From: Rhyzopertha dominica
Taxonomy: Eukaryota; Arthropoda; Insecta; Coleoptera; Bostrichidae
Reading direction: 5' to 3'
Assembly: GCA_025024175.1 (NCBI GenBank)
Contig: QCXZ01000075.1
Location: 3,348,001 to 3,412,000 of the forward strand
Length of the DNA: 64,000 nt
Positions 34,656 to 47,302 of the stretch are shown here, piece by piece (within the stretch, counting starts at the first letter, position 1; every line of letters starts with the position of its first letter). A program made the translations under genes and the position numbers. Below the pieces are notes generated by a model. That model saw only the letters and a program-made list of their open reading frames with translations. It was not told the DNA's origin and did not search any database.

Positions 34656-35440
34656 ACCTCAAAATTTGCCTGACACAAGTTCAAATAAAATTTTGAAAGT
34701 AAATAAGCAAATCACCAAGGAAGCGAGACGTCATAGAAACAACATGCCAACCTGATTGAAAAGAACCTAACGACGAAAAAGGAACTACCTACCACTAGAT
34801 ATACACGAACTACTTCATAAAAGATAACTACAAAATTGCCTTCCAAACGTCACCTAACTCATAATTTCCACAATTCCTATTAAAATTATTAGTATTCCTA
34901 CAAATTTCTATAGCTTCTTTTATTAGACGTTTGTGATAATATTTTTCTCTATGTAATTTTTTTTAATAGGGATTGTGGAAATTATGAGTTAGGTGACATT
35001 TGGAGGGCTATTTTATGAAGTAGTTCGTGTATATCTAGTGGTAGGTAGTTCCTTTTTCGTAGTTAGGTTTTTTATCAGGTTGGCACGTTGTTTCTATGTT
35101 TGACAAAGATTACAAGTATAATCGAAACTTCAGACTAATAACTTTTTGTCAATGTTTTTAAGAGACAGCAATCTTTCCGAGAAAATATTATCTTATATTA
35201 TGGACGCTGAAAGCATTTCAAAAATTATCAACTGCTACCGTTATTAAAAAAAAACAATCTCAGCAACGCAGCAAACTGAAATAAGATTTAAGTGAAAAGT
35301 CGACAAGAACGGTAAATTTTGCTCGTTCCTTTAAAAACAAATTATACCCCACACTATATTGTGACGTCTCGCTTCCTTCGTGATTTGTTTATTTACTTTC
35401 AAAATTTTGTTTAAACTTGTGTCAGGCAAATTTTGAGATT

Positions 35441-35490
35441 CTTCGTCTTTGACAAAGATTACAGGTATAATCGAAACGTCAGACTTACAA
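35441..35490 (+). ncRNA. hammerhead-like motif, pLTR of copy C (plus)
   Basis: Plus strand: CTTCGTCT, TTGACAAA, GATTAC-AGGT-ATAATC, GAAACGTC, AGACTTA. The core is as in copy B, with U3 and A8. One stem II pair is mismatched (C with A). The truncated neighbour at 35099-35140 keeps only TTGACAAA to GAAACTTC. Confidence 0.42.
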
Positions 35491-35559
35491 TTTTTTTGTC
35501 AGTGTTTTCAAGAGACAGCAGTCTTTCCGAGAATATATTATCTTAAGTTTAAGACATTT

Positions 35560-37885
35560 TAAAAACTAGTGTTCACAGTTGACATCGATTCTTCGTTTTT
35601 GAATCCTATAACCCAGTTCTTAGTGATAACGTATAATGGACATTGATAGCTTAATAAGGTTTATACAGTACCAGCAAAACCATTTTACCCTACGTGAAAC
35701 GTCTGCAGAGAAAATCGATAGATTTGCTGCATAACATGGAATGATACTTGTTTTCATCAGTATTTGTAAATGCCCCTGACCACTTAGTAGCTTCTCCAAG
35801 TTCTTTAGCTGTGTCATACTTTTCTCAATCCATGCCATTTTTGTATGTATCCCATAAGAAACATAGTTTCTAAGTTAGTTAGAGTTTCTAAATTTTAATT
35901 AATCGGGTAGGTTCTTAAAATTGTTTCGTGAAAATTAATGGCGTCATTCTTAACTAAATATTTCAGTTTAAACATATGAACCGAATATGCTAGGTCCATT
36001 AACACTGCATCAAATCCATATTTTACTCGAGACTTCCTATCTCCATGAAGGTGGTTTTATTTTGTACAAAGATGTTTAATATGACAACTAAAAATGCCAG
36101 AATTAGCCAATTAGCAATATTATATTGCTTACTTTGAAAACTGCATGATTTCATCAAAGAAAAGATGGTGGAAATTTCTGACAAGATGCGATGTTTCGCC
36201 ACGATAACACTCATGCTATATAGTTAATAAATAATTAATTCATGCTTTGGCGGCAACTGCTCATACTGAAAACAATCGTTTATTGACTCCAGTGTTGGCC
36301 TCTATTTGATCCTTGAGCTATAGAACATCTTCAAAGGACCCACTTTCGACAGGACAAGGCAAAACATATTTTTCCTTGCAATTGCAACTTTTTGATTATA
36401 ACAAGTACTTCCAATCGAGTCGAAATGTTAATATTTTTACTGATCTTTGTAATCCTACCGTTATACGGAAATTATCCAAGTCTGTCAAAATTAATACTTA
36501 TTAGAAGAAAATCGAACAAAATCCCTTGTCGAATTGATAGAGTTGGTGGAATACAATAATAGTTTTTGGATCTAAGGTTTATTATGCCATCCATTAAGAA
36601 CTGCTGGACTAAGATTACTAATTTCTGGGAGTTTTAAATCGCAACAGATGTGATAATTAAAAAAATATATACAATTGTAACTAAATCATCTTGAAAATGT
36701 TTTCGAAAACTGTTGAAGATTACTTTTCAGTTACAAATTAAATGTAAATTTATTTTAATGAATGGAAACAAAATAACGTAATTAGGTGGGGATACTCATA
36801 TGCTTGACATTCTAAAAGAACAGCATCANTGAAAAACTANTGAACATTTAAAGATATTGCGTACATTTTATCATCTTTCCATTGAGAGTAGTAATTATTA
36901 AGTGGCGCCGTTTTTTTTAATTATCTCTAAAGGGTCTTTTTTCACTCTTCAAGATTTCGGCTTTAATTACTAAAACCTATATATATATGGCCATATGGCA
37001 AATCTATGATATCTCACGTAGTCTTATTCATTGGTACAGTAGCAACAAGACCCTGTAAAATGTAGGTATATTAGAACATTTATTCTTATATGACTACAAA
37101 ATACGAAATACTGTAGCATAAATATTAATTTACAACTATAACATAAGTTAATAACTTGCATAATAATAACAAAATATTAACATTTATTAGGGTGTAGTTA
37201 GACAGATCTGTAAAAGTACTGAAACATCGTTACGTGTAACAGTACTGCCGCTTGTTGCAAATATCAACTGCAAAAGAAGTATGTAGAGTAAGATAAATGT
37301 TACAATTGCAAAAAAAATTGAAATAGCAAGAAAGGTAAGAAGTTGCAACTTAACAAACGTCCAAGAAACGCTTTCATCCAGTTCAAGTGGCAACACGGCA
37401 CCCTCTTCGAAATTTTTCTAACGGGATGGACCCCGGCGGTTTCATTTGTTTCACTACCGTGACAGCGTTTTTGGATTTTATGAAAATTTCTATACGCCCG
37501 ACCATTAATTATAGTTAGACGAGAGTGTCTTCTTGTTTCGGATGCGTGGGTCATTAATCAAAATCCCCGAGGAGGAGTGTATCTGTTTTGGTAGGAGAGC
37601 AAAAAACCAATTAAAATATTTCATATGAAATTATCGCCGGAATATGGCTGTTGTAATCGCTGTACGTACGAGGACATCGGGGCTACCGCGGCTCGGGTTT
37701 GACACCTGCAAGTCGAGGGGACCCTAAATGAACATGTCTGTGTAATAGAACGCTGTACGACAAAAGATCATTGTGATGGGATCCTTTTGTTGGATTAGGT
37801 TCGCGAATCTGGTACCTAGATTTATTTACGAATAATATTATTTCTGTATGTAATAATTGTTTTAACGGGTATGTAGGCCAATATT
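35560..37885. other. AT-rich stretch without recognised genes
   Basis: I see no gene. The pieces at about 37400-37560 and 37640-37760 are CpG-richer. The frames at 36313-36504 (plus) and 37187-37554 (minus) carry no domain I recognise. Confidence 0.5.
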
Positions 37886-37894
37886 TCGGTATGA

Positions 37895-38005
37895 AAAGTT
37901 TTTACTCGCCCTCTTTGGAAGTAGAACCCGAGACCTTCAGAACGGATCTCTGATGTGCTGACCATTTACACCACCGCGGCACTCCGGCAACACATGATTC
38001 TACAA
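37895..38005 (-). repeat. tRNA-derived SINE fragment
   Basis: The minus strand shows a tRNA-like body: GCGGTGGTGTAAATGGTCAG (A-box region) and GGTCTCGGGTTCTACTTCC (B-box region) at normal spacing. The surrounding tail resembles the SINEs at 17.5 and 59.8 kb, but the body differs, so it may be another subfamily. Confidence 0.55.
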
Positions 38006-38179
38006 ATAGGCGTTAAAAACAACTATTATAATTATTTCTGTATGTTTGCATTTGTGAAATTACATTCTTGCAGACTTTAGCTATTCCATCCAGAAGGGAC
38101 ACAAACCTTTTTATTTATTTATTTGCTTCTAGGAGAAGAAGCGGTGGAAAAGAACATAAAAAACAAAAATCGGCCTACC

Positions 38180-38438
38180 GACAATTTAACCTCTTATAAC
38201 TGCATTCAAGGACTGCTCAATTATTATAACAACACCCTTGGCTCATATTCTTAACTTGGCAATTCAAACAGTGCCCCACTTCAAAAATCTTTGAATCTAT
38301 GAAATATACAAGGAATATATGTGTGAGCAACAACATGGATTTTTAACTGGTCGATCTACAGAATCTAATTTGGGTGCTCTGACGAATACAGCTGCTCGTG
38401 CTATCACTATCAATAATGGCAAACGATTATATGTAATA
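38180..38438 (+). pseudogene. LINE reverse transcriptase, N-terminal piece
   Basis: The plus strand reads PLAHILNLAIQT, then CEQQHGFLTGRSTESNLG, the well-known finger motif (QHGF..GRST..NL) of Jockey-type RT. It stops at the left end of the mariner-like element at 38439. The continuation beyond that element (39988 onward) is not recognisably RT, so the LINE was already truncated or was later deleted. Confidence 0.75.
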
Positions 38439-39987
38439 GACAAGGTCGCAACAAAGTATGGAACCAACAGGATATTTCAGGTTCAGTTCGACCGATTTTT
38501 CTGAAATTGTACATGGGCATATGGGTAATTAAAATGCATTTTCTGGAATTTTTCAACTTCGTCTCAGCCCTCATTGAAAAGGATATGTTTCCCGATTTCA
38601 AAAATGATTTCACACTTGTATAACACACACACTTGAGTTGAAAAAAGTGCAAATACAATAATTGAGCCTGACAAAGAACGAAAAGAACGAAAACAATTTT
38701 CGGTATCGCTAAGATGGAGAAAAAACCCAGGTATTACCATTTCTTCTTGACTGTGGTGATAATTTTCGTCTAATTTGAGCAATTCATTGCGAATCGGGTA
38801 CCCTAAAAGTAACAAAGAAAAACAAAATTTAGTTCCGATATAGCAATAATGCAGCCTTGAGTAAAAGTTTTCTAATGTTCTTTGTAGCATATTTGGAAGT
38901 AAGTTCTCACTTTCTGCCCAGATTCGTCCTTTTAAATCTTCTGCATTATGTGGCCGACCAGCATAAATACGATTTTGCAGATACCCCCAAAGGAAAAAAA
39001 TCAAGCGGCGTCAGATCAGGGGAACGTGCTGGGCATTTTATCGCTCCGCGCCTACCAATCCATCTGTTTGGAAATATCGCATTCAAATATCCACGAACGT
39101 TAACAGCAAAATGGGGCGGTGCACCATCTTGCTGAAACCATATCTATTCAGAAGGACGTGCAGCATTTTCACGATTAGGGAACAGGCGAATAAGTTCTGG
39201 TATAATATGTTCGCGCAAGAGCTGTAAATACTTGACCGCATTCAAATTTCCATCGATGAAAATATGTCCAATAATGTGCTCACCGACAATACAACACCAG
39301 ACATTCACTTTCTGAGGGTGTTGTATGTGGACCTGTTCCATCCAATGTGGACTTATGTTCGACCAATATCTGCAATTATGTCTATTCACATTACCATTGA
39401 AGCAAAAGTCGCTTCATCAGAAAACATAATCCAATTTAAGATGTTTCTACCTTCATCTATCATGTTCATAGCAGTTTCGCAAAATTCTATCCTACACAAG
39501 AAATCTTGTAATAAGTGAATTTTGTGTGGATGAAACTTCTTCTGCTAATATGGTGAGTGAGAGCACTTTTGGGATTCTCTTGCACATCTAAAAGAACATT
39601 CGAGCTACTTTCCTCACTTGTAGCAACCTTTGGATGTCCTGGTTTTTGACGATTTTTATCACCGCCGGTTTCGTTAAAATGTTTTAATAACTTTAATCTT
39701 CATGAATTGCAATGTAAAGTGCAACTATACTTTGGAATAACTTCGCCTTCTATCTCTATAACCAATCATCATCCAAATGCGATTGCAAATAACAAAGTGA
39801 ATGAAAATTATCACCAGCCAGGAGGAAAATAGAGACACCTGGAGTTTTTGTTCGTACTTAGCGATAACGAATATGGTTTTTATCCATGTTATCACACTTT
39901 TCTCAACTTAGAAGCAAAAAATTGTATAAATCGGTCGAACAGCACCTGAAATATTCTGCTGGCTCCATACTTTGTAGCGACCCTGTG
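38439..39987 (-). mobile_element. mariner-like element, family 3
   Basis: The ends begin ACARGGTCGC and pair over about 60 bp (38441-38500 with 39925-39985; shared AGTATGGA.CCA.CAG and TATTTCAGGT). TA flanks both sides (38437-38438 and 39988-39989). The gene inside lies on the minus strand and is broken. The left end is inserted in or next to a LINE fragment. Confidence 0.88.
38810..39690 (-). pseudogene. mariner-like transposase, dead (family 3)
   Basis: Minus strand. The linker and second helix-turn-helix (NRQKPGHPK, SALTHHISR, KFHPHKIH) come first, then D1 in WIMFSDEATF (about 39430), the block VNVWCCIVGEHIIGHIFIDG (about 39300), D2 in WFQQDGAPPH (about 39125), and D3 in CPARSPDLTPLDFF (about 39020) followed by LWGYLQNRIY. 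Again 41 residues separate D2 and D3. Damage: a frameshift just after FSDEATF, a TAG before IWFQQDG, and one extra T in the T-run that encodes DFF. The N-terminal helix-turn-helix is barely readable. Only a few lesions, so it is younger than family 2. Confidence 0.88.
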
Positions 39988-40249
39988 TATCTCAAGAGTG
40001 GGTGCTTTTCCCTAACGGTGTAACGGTTCTTCGTGGTTTTCAGACTTCGCCCTCTGGCTTCAAACCAAACCTCCATCAAAAATCATGCACATCACTCCCT
40101 TATTACACGTATAATCTGCAAATATTCCATAAAAATCATTCTCCAATTTCCATGCTAACCCACCCACATCAACCCAGCGCGTTTGTCAATTTGGTCTCAT
40201 CAACCCTTGATGGAGATACAGCTAAAGGGTCGACCACCACAGAGTTAAT

Positions 40250-40785
40250 CATCAAGAAATCACCAAGAACCTGGAAAGCTCTCTCCCCTCCCCATCGCCG
40301 TCCCCACCCCGCCTCCTAGTAACGTAAACACGTCCTCTATTATGAATGAATCTGTCTCCGCGCCGGTAGTACAGCCTCCCTTACTCCGCCTATCGCTCCG
40401 TCGGTTTTTCCTACGAAAACCGCTCTCGGATTTCGCCCGGAATGTACCTATTCACGCGGCGGGCCAATATGATTCCAGCGTTCGTCTGAATTTTCGGACG
40501 GCGGTGGGGGCTCAAGCCGGCCGTAGAGGGGCTCCCGATCAAAATAATCCGGCAGTCAGTCCCCGACCGTCGACTGTGTTGCGTTTGGGGTGGCTACCCT
40601 GCTATTTCAGACTTTTCAGTTTTTGAGTTTCGAAGGAAAAAGTGATTTTCGTTTTGGTGACTTTTTCGTGGTTTGGTGGCGTCTGCTCTGGATTTTTGTG
40701 AAGTGCAACCCTTTATGATTGTTGAAGTGACAGTAACTGTGTTGGCTCGATCGAGAATTGTGAATTTATGATGATCCAATGAGGT
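40250..40785 (+). promoter_or_regulatory. CpG-rich block, possible promoter and first exon
   Basis: This is the most CpG-rich stretch of the window. It contains initiator-like TCAGT words (40556-40560 and 40616-40620) and is followed by a less CpG-rich tract that ends in a donor-like GAG/GTATTTAA near 40780. The frame at 40342-40626 is arginine- and proline-rich and has no known domain, as expected by chance in such sequence. I take it as a promoter or untranslated exon of a host gene, with low certainty. Confidence 0.3.
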
Positions 40786-43499
40786 ATTTAATTTTTTTTT
40801 AATCACTGATTCATGATAAGATCATAAGTTTCTGGGTAGAATAAGTCTTGAAGAAGTGAAAAATCTAGTGAGCACTTCATTTACTTACCCCAAATCTAGT
40901 CTTGAAGTCTTTCTTCTAGGGAGGATATTGTCCCTCTCCACACTGATCATGCAGTGCTATATGCTATATGCTGACTTGAGTAAAGTTTTTTTCTCAAATG
41001 ACAGTAAAAACTAGACCATGTCTAGTGAAGACCATGGGGTCTCATCAAAATTTTGAAAAATTTTGTGGCATTGCTAATACATTTCTCTTGACGTGGATCC
41101 AGAATTTGTTCACAAACATTTGAGAAGCTTCCGTATTAATGGAATTCAGACAATTCATCTGATAATCTCTCTCACGCTCCTGATCTGACCAATGATGCAA
41201 ATTCAAATGTATGACGTACCTCCCGTAAGGTATCATCTAATGGACTTCCCCAATTTATTAACACACTCTGTTAAATTTCGAGTTTATAATAACTCCCTTA
41301 AACATATTTGACTATAATTAATTTGAGGAGGAAAGTACCTTTTTTCCTCACTCTCAAAATTCAACATTGAACAGGTTTTTGTTAGTCAGAAAGCGCTGAA
41401 GTTCATTTGTCCTACCTTGCCAAAATGTATAAAGTATGGTGCAAAAATCGTAGTTTCTTCGTTCAAAATGATTACACAATGGGAATAGTATCATAACTCA
41501 AGATACAAACAGCCAAAATACTAAGTAAATAAGAAGGGTTCAGACGTAATATGAACTAAACATTTAAGAAATGAGCAATTTTTTGGAAACTTGCTCGAAA
41601 TTACAGCAAATCAACAGTAGGTATGCCCCCCCCCCGATTGGGTTTACAAGCAGAAAAAAATTCGATGCTTCAGCATTATTAAGCAGGTTATCCTAGGCAA
41701 AATTTGCTTTGAACGTCTTCACAGATACAGATTGCAGTCCATTAGTTAAGTCTTTGTAATTATTAAGTACTTTGGCCAAATACTGACCACTTTTTAAAAT
41801 TCTGAAATGTGGATTAACATCAGTCTTAGAGGCAACTGTTTCGTTGGTATGGTCTCATCAGAAAACTTTATTCTACGACAAAAGCTTTTGCTCTGGATAG
41901 TTGATCTCTCATCCACACACATAATGTATGATAGTTATGAACCTATCTTTACATTGAGCCTGGTTTCAAAAAAAAATTTACCTCCTGTAAACTTAGTCTG
42001 TGGACTGTATCTATAATTACAAATAATGGAGTAATAGGCAAGAATGAATAGTTAATTATGTACGTACATTTGCAAAGTGCGTTAAAAGAAAGCTTCAATT
42101 TTTATGCGAACTTCTTGTTCTACTAGGGCTTTGTATAAATTATTGCTTTAAACGTCTAAGCTCTCTAGCAAAGCTAGACTTGCTCGTGAAAAAAAGATCT
42201 TGGCTATTTAATTTTTCGTAAAATAAATATTATTTTAAATAAGTACATTAATTGAATTGAAAATTAATATTTAAACTTTAATTTAATAGCTTATGTAGTA
42301 GCGTTTGACGAAAAAAATTAAAACTAGTGCTTAGAGCTGTTTAACACAGACACAATAATAGTTCTTGGTGAAATTCAATCGCAGCAACGGACTTCCAAGC
42401 AAGAAACGGGAGAAAAGGAACAACTTAAAGAACCAGATTGCTCATACGATGTTTATGCATTACATATCACACGCAGTTTACGCTTATGATACGTAGGTTT
42501 TTAAGGGTTTCCCAGACATTGTAACAGACACCTGGCATTTTTTTATTCATCGTTGGGAGTAGTTACCTGCTTTTTTATTACCCATATCGCTGACGTTTAT
42601 TGTATTCTTCGAATATGTGAACCATGCTATAGATATCTTGTAGTAGGCATACTTATATTACCTGATAATTAGTCTTTCGTTCAGTGTTAAAATTTGGAAC
42701 ATCTAATCATGTTTTTTGATAGTAATTGCTCCTGGTAGATTTTGCAATAACATGGGTGCAGATGCCGTACCATCTCAGGAAAAAAGGCAAGGGTTATGTG
42801 TATTGTACCACCTAGGGTTAATCGAAGCAAAAAATACACCTGGCGTAACGGCTAATACATCAGTTTGCTTGGGAATCTCGTACTTTAGGTCACACGTTGT
42901 AATTCAATCTCTTAATATTGGTAACACAATCTTCATGGTCAAAATTACGACCTTGATGACCTCGCTTGTCTTTTGCCATTGTTTTGGGTCGCTAAACATG
43001 AACGTTCGTCAATTTGACTTGATTGTTTGAGTAGGATATTTCCCACCGTTTATATTTGTCTAAATACATTCAATTTAAATTTACATTTTTGCATATTATG
43101 AGATCTAAATTCAATTTAGAACTTTAAGAATTGCACTTTTATGTACCTTTTGTTATTTTAATTGCTCCCACTAATAACTAAATGTTCGTGAAAAACTAAT
43201 TTATTTAACTGCCAATAATACATTTTTAGATAAAGATATAAATGTAAAGGAATGTGTTTTCTTAGAATACATTCATAAGATGCGATATTCATAATCTATT
43301 TTTCATATTGTTTTTTGTACTCTAAAGCTAAAACATTATATTTCCCGATAGAGATAATAATCTCCGAAAGCTTTTCAAACATAAACCCATTGTATTTATA
43401 TAATATTTATGCATTACCGGTCAATAATTCTACAATTCTTTGAAACTATGTAAATTTTTGCCAAGGTTTCGGCATAATCACTAATAGAGACTTCATCGT
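40786..43499. other. AT-rich stretch without recognised genes
   Basis: No recognised gene. A C-run lies at 41627-41636. The 104-codon plus-strand frame at 42716-43030 shows no domain that I can name and no upstream context that supports it. Confidence 0.45.
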
Positions 43500-43870
43500 A
43501 CCGCATATGGATATTCCCATTATACAGCCTACCTACAAATCCATATTTATTCGGAGTCGCAACAAAAGACAATCGAACTGCGTAATAGAGTTACCAAACC
43601 ATCCCGTAGAGCGAGCGTTTTCTGTGCAAATTGCGCAAATCGTCGATTACCTGCCAAAATATGCGAGGCATGCTATTTCACATCGATCGATTTCTTTATT
43701 ATTCATCCACATAAACATTTCGCACGTATACGCAATTGAAGGCTTTTAAAATACGCTTAGGTGGCCTAAAATATCGCGTTTGCTCCATAAAAAAGAGCTC
43801 ACCGCCGCGGTTTTGTCACCGTTAAAAATTGGCCGTGGAATTTTTTCACCGACGCGGTATAAATGTAGAT
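43500..43870. promoter_or_regulatory. CpG-richer non-repeat block
   Basis: CpG-richer and repeat-free. The 80-codon frame at 43507-43749 has no recognised domain. Candidate regulatory block. Confidence 0.3.
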
Positions 43871-45430
43871 ATTAGCTCTATTAATTAATTATTTTGTCTT
43901 GCTGACGTTTACAGTTAAATAAACTCGCATACAGATGTTGGTCGTTGATTCTGTCAAGCGGCTGTTCATTATAAGAAGTGTATAATTTTTTTAGTTTAAT
44001 TATTGGGATATTTACTAAACGATGTCCAAATTTTCCTTGTATAATTGAAAACTGAATAATTTTACCGAAAATCGTTAATTATTGCAGTTTCAGAAATCAG
44101 AAACGATCTTGAATGTTTCGACTTATTCATTTTTGCTTTCAGTTAAATCCAATTCTAAGGAATAGTAAAAAGAAGTAAATATGGCATTAGGCGACATATT
44201 TAATGATTATATTGTCATACTCTGTTATACTGTTATACTCTTCTAATCTTGCATTGTTCTTTGCTTGAAGAATTGATTGATGTTCTTCTGTTTTAATTGA
44301 GTAATATATGTTGCTACATTTAGTCAAGTTTGCAACTTAAGGGTCGAATGACTTAATTTCTGCGTGGTTTCTTTTTAATAATCAAATAATTCCGAGACCA
44401 GACTTCATCTTTCGAGTTTTTTTTAAGACAATAGAAATAAAAATGAAAATTTACGAAAGATTTTAGCTTCACATATGGAAATAACAAATACACTTATAAG
44501 AGAGTACCATCGTTTAATTGATGAAAGCAATTGCAGATTTCCCCGCATAGATATCTGACTGTACCAGTANATGCAGTTTTATCAGTAGGATATTATTGTC
44601 TACTTTACTTTAGCGTTGTATGGCAATTTTCAGTTACTTNTTCAAAAGATCTTTTTTGCCTCAGTTATCATTTATTTTTCCGCTCAGGTAATCTAGACAG
44701 TTTGCTCAAGGTGTCAACAAGGGATGAAAACAATTCATTTTGAAACTTCTTAATGTACCATATGCCCCTATAACATTAAGATGACAAGTTCCTGGTTTTA
44801 CTACCTACAAATTCATAAATGTTTAGGTTAATTTTTGCCGTTTTTAATAGTTTATCTGGTGTTTTTTTGCCCCTGTTTGTTAAGTATTCCCACCGAATCT
44901 CCTAAACGACCCTATCTATAAAACCTGACATTCTAAGATTGCTTCCGCAGTAGAGAATTGTGCAAAAACGAACCGTGACTGATCAGGTATACAGCGTAGC
45001 CCGTGGCATTACCACTACCAATCCAACGACGCTAAACGTCGTCTTAATTGATTTGATTGCTGTGATTGATTGAAAAACCGTTCCCAGAGATGTGCGCGTG
45101 TCAAAACACCACTCGCTGCCTTAATTAGGCGACGACAATTAGCGAAATTCTTAATTGGAATATGTCTGGATTAGTTTAGTTGACTGCGAAATTGGTCAAA
45201 CGATAGCGAGTTAAAATGTTTGTAAAGACGAATTCTGATTATAAGAAACTGTTTTTTTTTTATTAATTTAGCTTCCGTAATAGTCATGCATGATTATTCT
45301 TAAACCACATTTAACATTCGCCAAGAACCACCCAATTCATTAGTAGGGATAACTCTCTGAATAAACTAAACGACATTTGTCACAATTTTTTGTTTACTGG
45401 GTAAATGTTAAATTTTATTTTGAGTTCAAG
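43871..45430. other. non-coding; CpG-richer piece at about 44940-45200
   Basis: No gene is recognised. The piece around 44940-45200 resembles the other candidate regulatory blocks (AATTAGGCGAC words). Confidence 0.45.
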
Positions 45431-45439
45431 TAAAAGAAC

Positions 45440-45840
45440 TGCAAATCTGCAAAGCCGACATCATCAATTCTTACTCAGCAACACGGCTTCTTTTCTCAAC
45501 TTCCTGTCGAAGGAAATCTTACAGAATATTGCAACTTTATTTTAAATTCCAACATCAAATTCAAGTAGATTCTGTTTATACAGGTTTCAGCAAGGCCTTT
45601 GACAAAATTAATTCACAAACTGTCATAACAAAGCTTGGTTAAGGTAGCTGTCATCATATGTCAATGGCAGAACCCAAGTAATAACGATAAATGGTTTTAA
45701 ATCATCGCCTTATGGTGTACCCCAGGATTTGGTTTTAGGGCATCTGCTGTTTTTAATTTATATTAATGATATTAAACATTTATGCTGATGACCTAAAAAT
45801 CCTTGCCCAGTTGTCAGTTGTATAATTACTGTAAAATTAA
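45440..45840 (+). pseudogene. LINE reverse transcriptase remnant
   Basis: Plus strand, in changing frames: LTQQHGFFSQLP, NLTEYCNFILNSNIKF, GFSKAFDKINSQ (RT motif with the first catalytic Asp), SYVNGRTQVITINGFKS, YGVPQDLVLGHLLFLIYIND, and YADDLKIL (second catalytic motif, about 45779). The order equals that of Jockey-type RT. The thumb and 3' end are missing. Confidence 0.82.
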
Positions 45841-47300
45841 CAAACTTTATTAAACTCGCATAAGACGCAGTCTAAGAATGATACACCTGTAAGTTGCCCC
45901 CATCTATCGGTCATATTTGAACTTCTATCTAAAAAGGACTAAATACTACTTCACCACATGTTATCGCATACAAAAGCAAAAAGAATGGCAGCTTCACTAT
46001 TACGTGATCCGTTTTCTATAAACCATCTGTACAACATGATTAGTGGAAGACATTTACACGAAACCCGTCACGAAACACCTCACAAATATAAACGCATTAA
46101 ATATTCGAGCTCACATCGCCTTTAATTGCTTCGATCTCCACGGTTTACCGAAAATGGCCCGTCGAGACCGAATAGACGAGAGATGTGTCAAAACACTCGC
46201 AAGATGATTGCTCGGGAGCAATTAAGAAATAAAAACAGAAGTAAAAAACGGTCTTGTCTGGTTCGGACGAGCATGAAATTCAGAAGCGTGAGAGAAAAGC
46301 CGGTTGTATAAAATACGTAGAGCCGACCGCGGTATGACGGGCAAACGTTCGAGATATTCCGATGAATGTGCATTGGCTAAAACGACTTTTCAAAATTCAG
46401 TTAGTGGCCCACAAGACAGACATTTATGACTTTTTTTTCAAAAAGAAAGGGCGATTTTTGGGTTGTGCGAAATCAAGTAAATTTTACTGTGAACGAATAG
46501 TAAAGTAATAAACTGACAGTGATAGTAAATTGTAAATTTAAATTTATAGAATGGCCCTTCCAATTGTATAAAATCATTTAGATAATGCCTTCGTTTCTTT
46601 TATATTGGAGTCACTATGCTCTCATCAAGAGTGTTGATTTATTACACTAAATAAATAGAAATGTACAAAACCTCACTATTTGTAAATAAATTTAAGCGGT
46701 AGCAAAAAAATAAACCATTTTGTAAATATTAGCACAACTTTTATGCATTACTGTATAGAAAAAATTGTTTGATATTAGATACATAGGGGCAACCTTAATT
46801 CAATTGCTTAAAATAAGTATACCTACACTTTACGTAAGAGGTAATTTGTACCAATAAAGGTGTGCTAATAAAAACAGAAATCAGGTTTAAATCGCATTTC
46901 TAGTTCTACAGGATTTGTTTTTGTTCTGTTGCGCTATTTCGAATATTATGGAGTACACAAGCGTATAATTCCAATCAACAATTAGTTAAGGGTGTCTCTG
47001 TGATACTATTACCATGTATTTATATGTTAATTTCTGAACCTGGAAGACAAATCAACATACCTATATAATCATCGAACTTTGTTAGAACAAAATATAATAA
47101 AACCTTATTTAGATATCGACAGCGGTCGTAATGATTGACGAAAATTCGTCTAAATAGACAACTTCCAAATTGGGTATTAAACTTTTTTTGAAAATTACGT
47201 AAAATGAATCTTGAAGTACATATATATCATACACCATGTTAGAAAAAACAAAAAAATATTTGTAGGTAAAGAATTTCAGGTCTGAAATTCGAATTTTAGG
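45841..47300. other. non-coding; CpG-richer block at about 46080-46400
   Basis: No gene is recognised. The block at 46080-46400 is one more candidate regulatory region. Confidence 0.45.
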
Positions 47301-47302
47301 CG

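Larger units (their letters stand above)
34520..35544. mobile_element. Penelope-like element (copy C), head-to-head rearranged
   Basis: Bounded by the 13-bp direct repeat AAGTTTAAGACAT (34507-34519 and 35545-35557). Inside are three pLTR pieces: one on the minus strand with the end of the endonuclease ORF (34520-34957), a second starting at the same ORF position but on the plus strand (34963-35220) and a third plus-strand pLTR (35360-35544). The first two form a large palindrome. The second lacks about 90-100 bases that reappear at the start of the third. The outer tips are the same as in copies A and B. Confidence 0.9.

Noticed and set aside
38439..40320. Continuation of the 38.2-kb LINE on the right side of the mariner-like element
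   Set aside because: Joining 38436 to 39988 does not give the expected reverse transcriptase residues, so a simple split LINE is not supported here.
40342..40626. 94-codon Arg/Pro-rich plus-strand frame
   Set aside because: Composition-driven open frame in a CpG-rich block with no domain or splice support.
42716..43030. 104-codon plus-strand frame
   Set aside because: No recognisable motif, no homologous-looking neighbours, no splice context; kept as unannotated.
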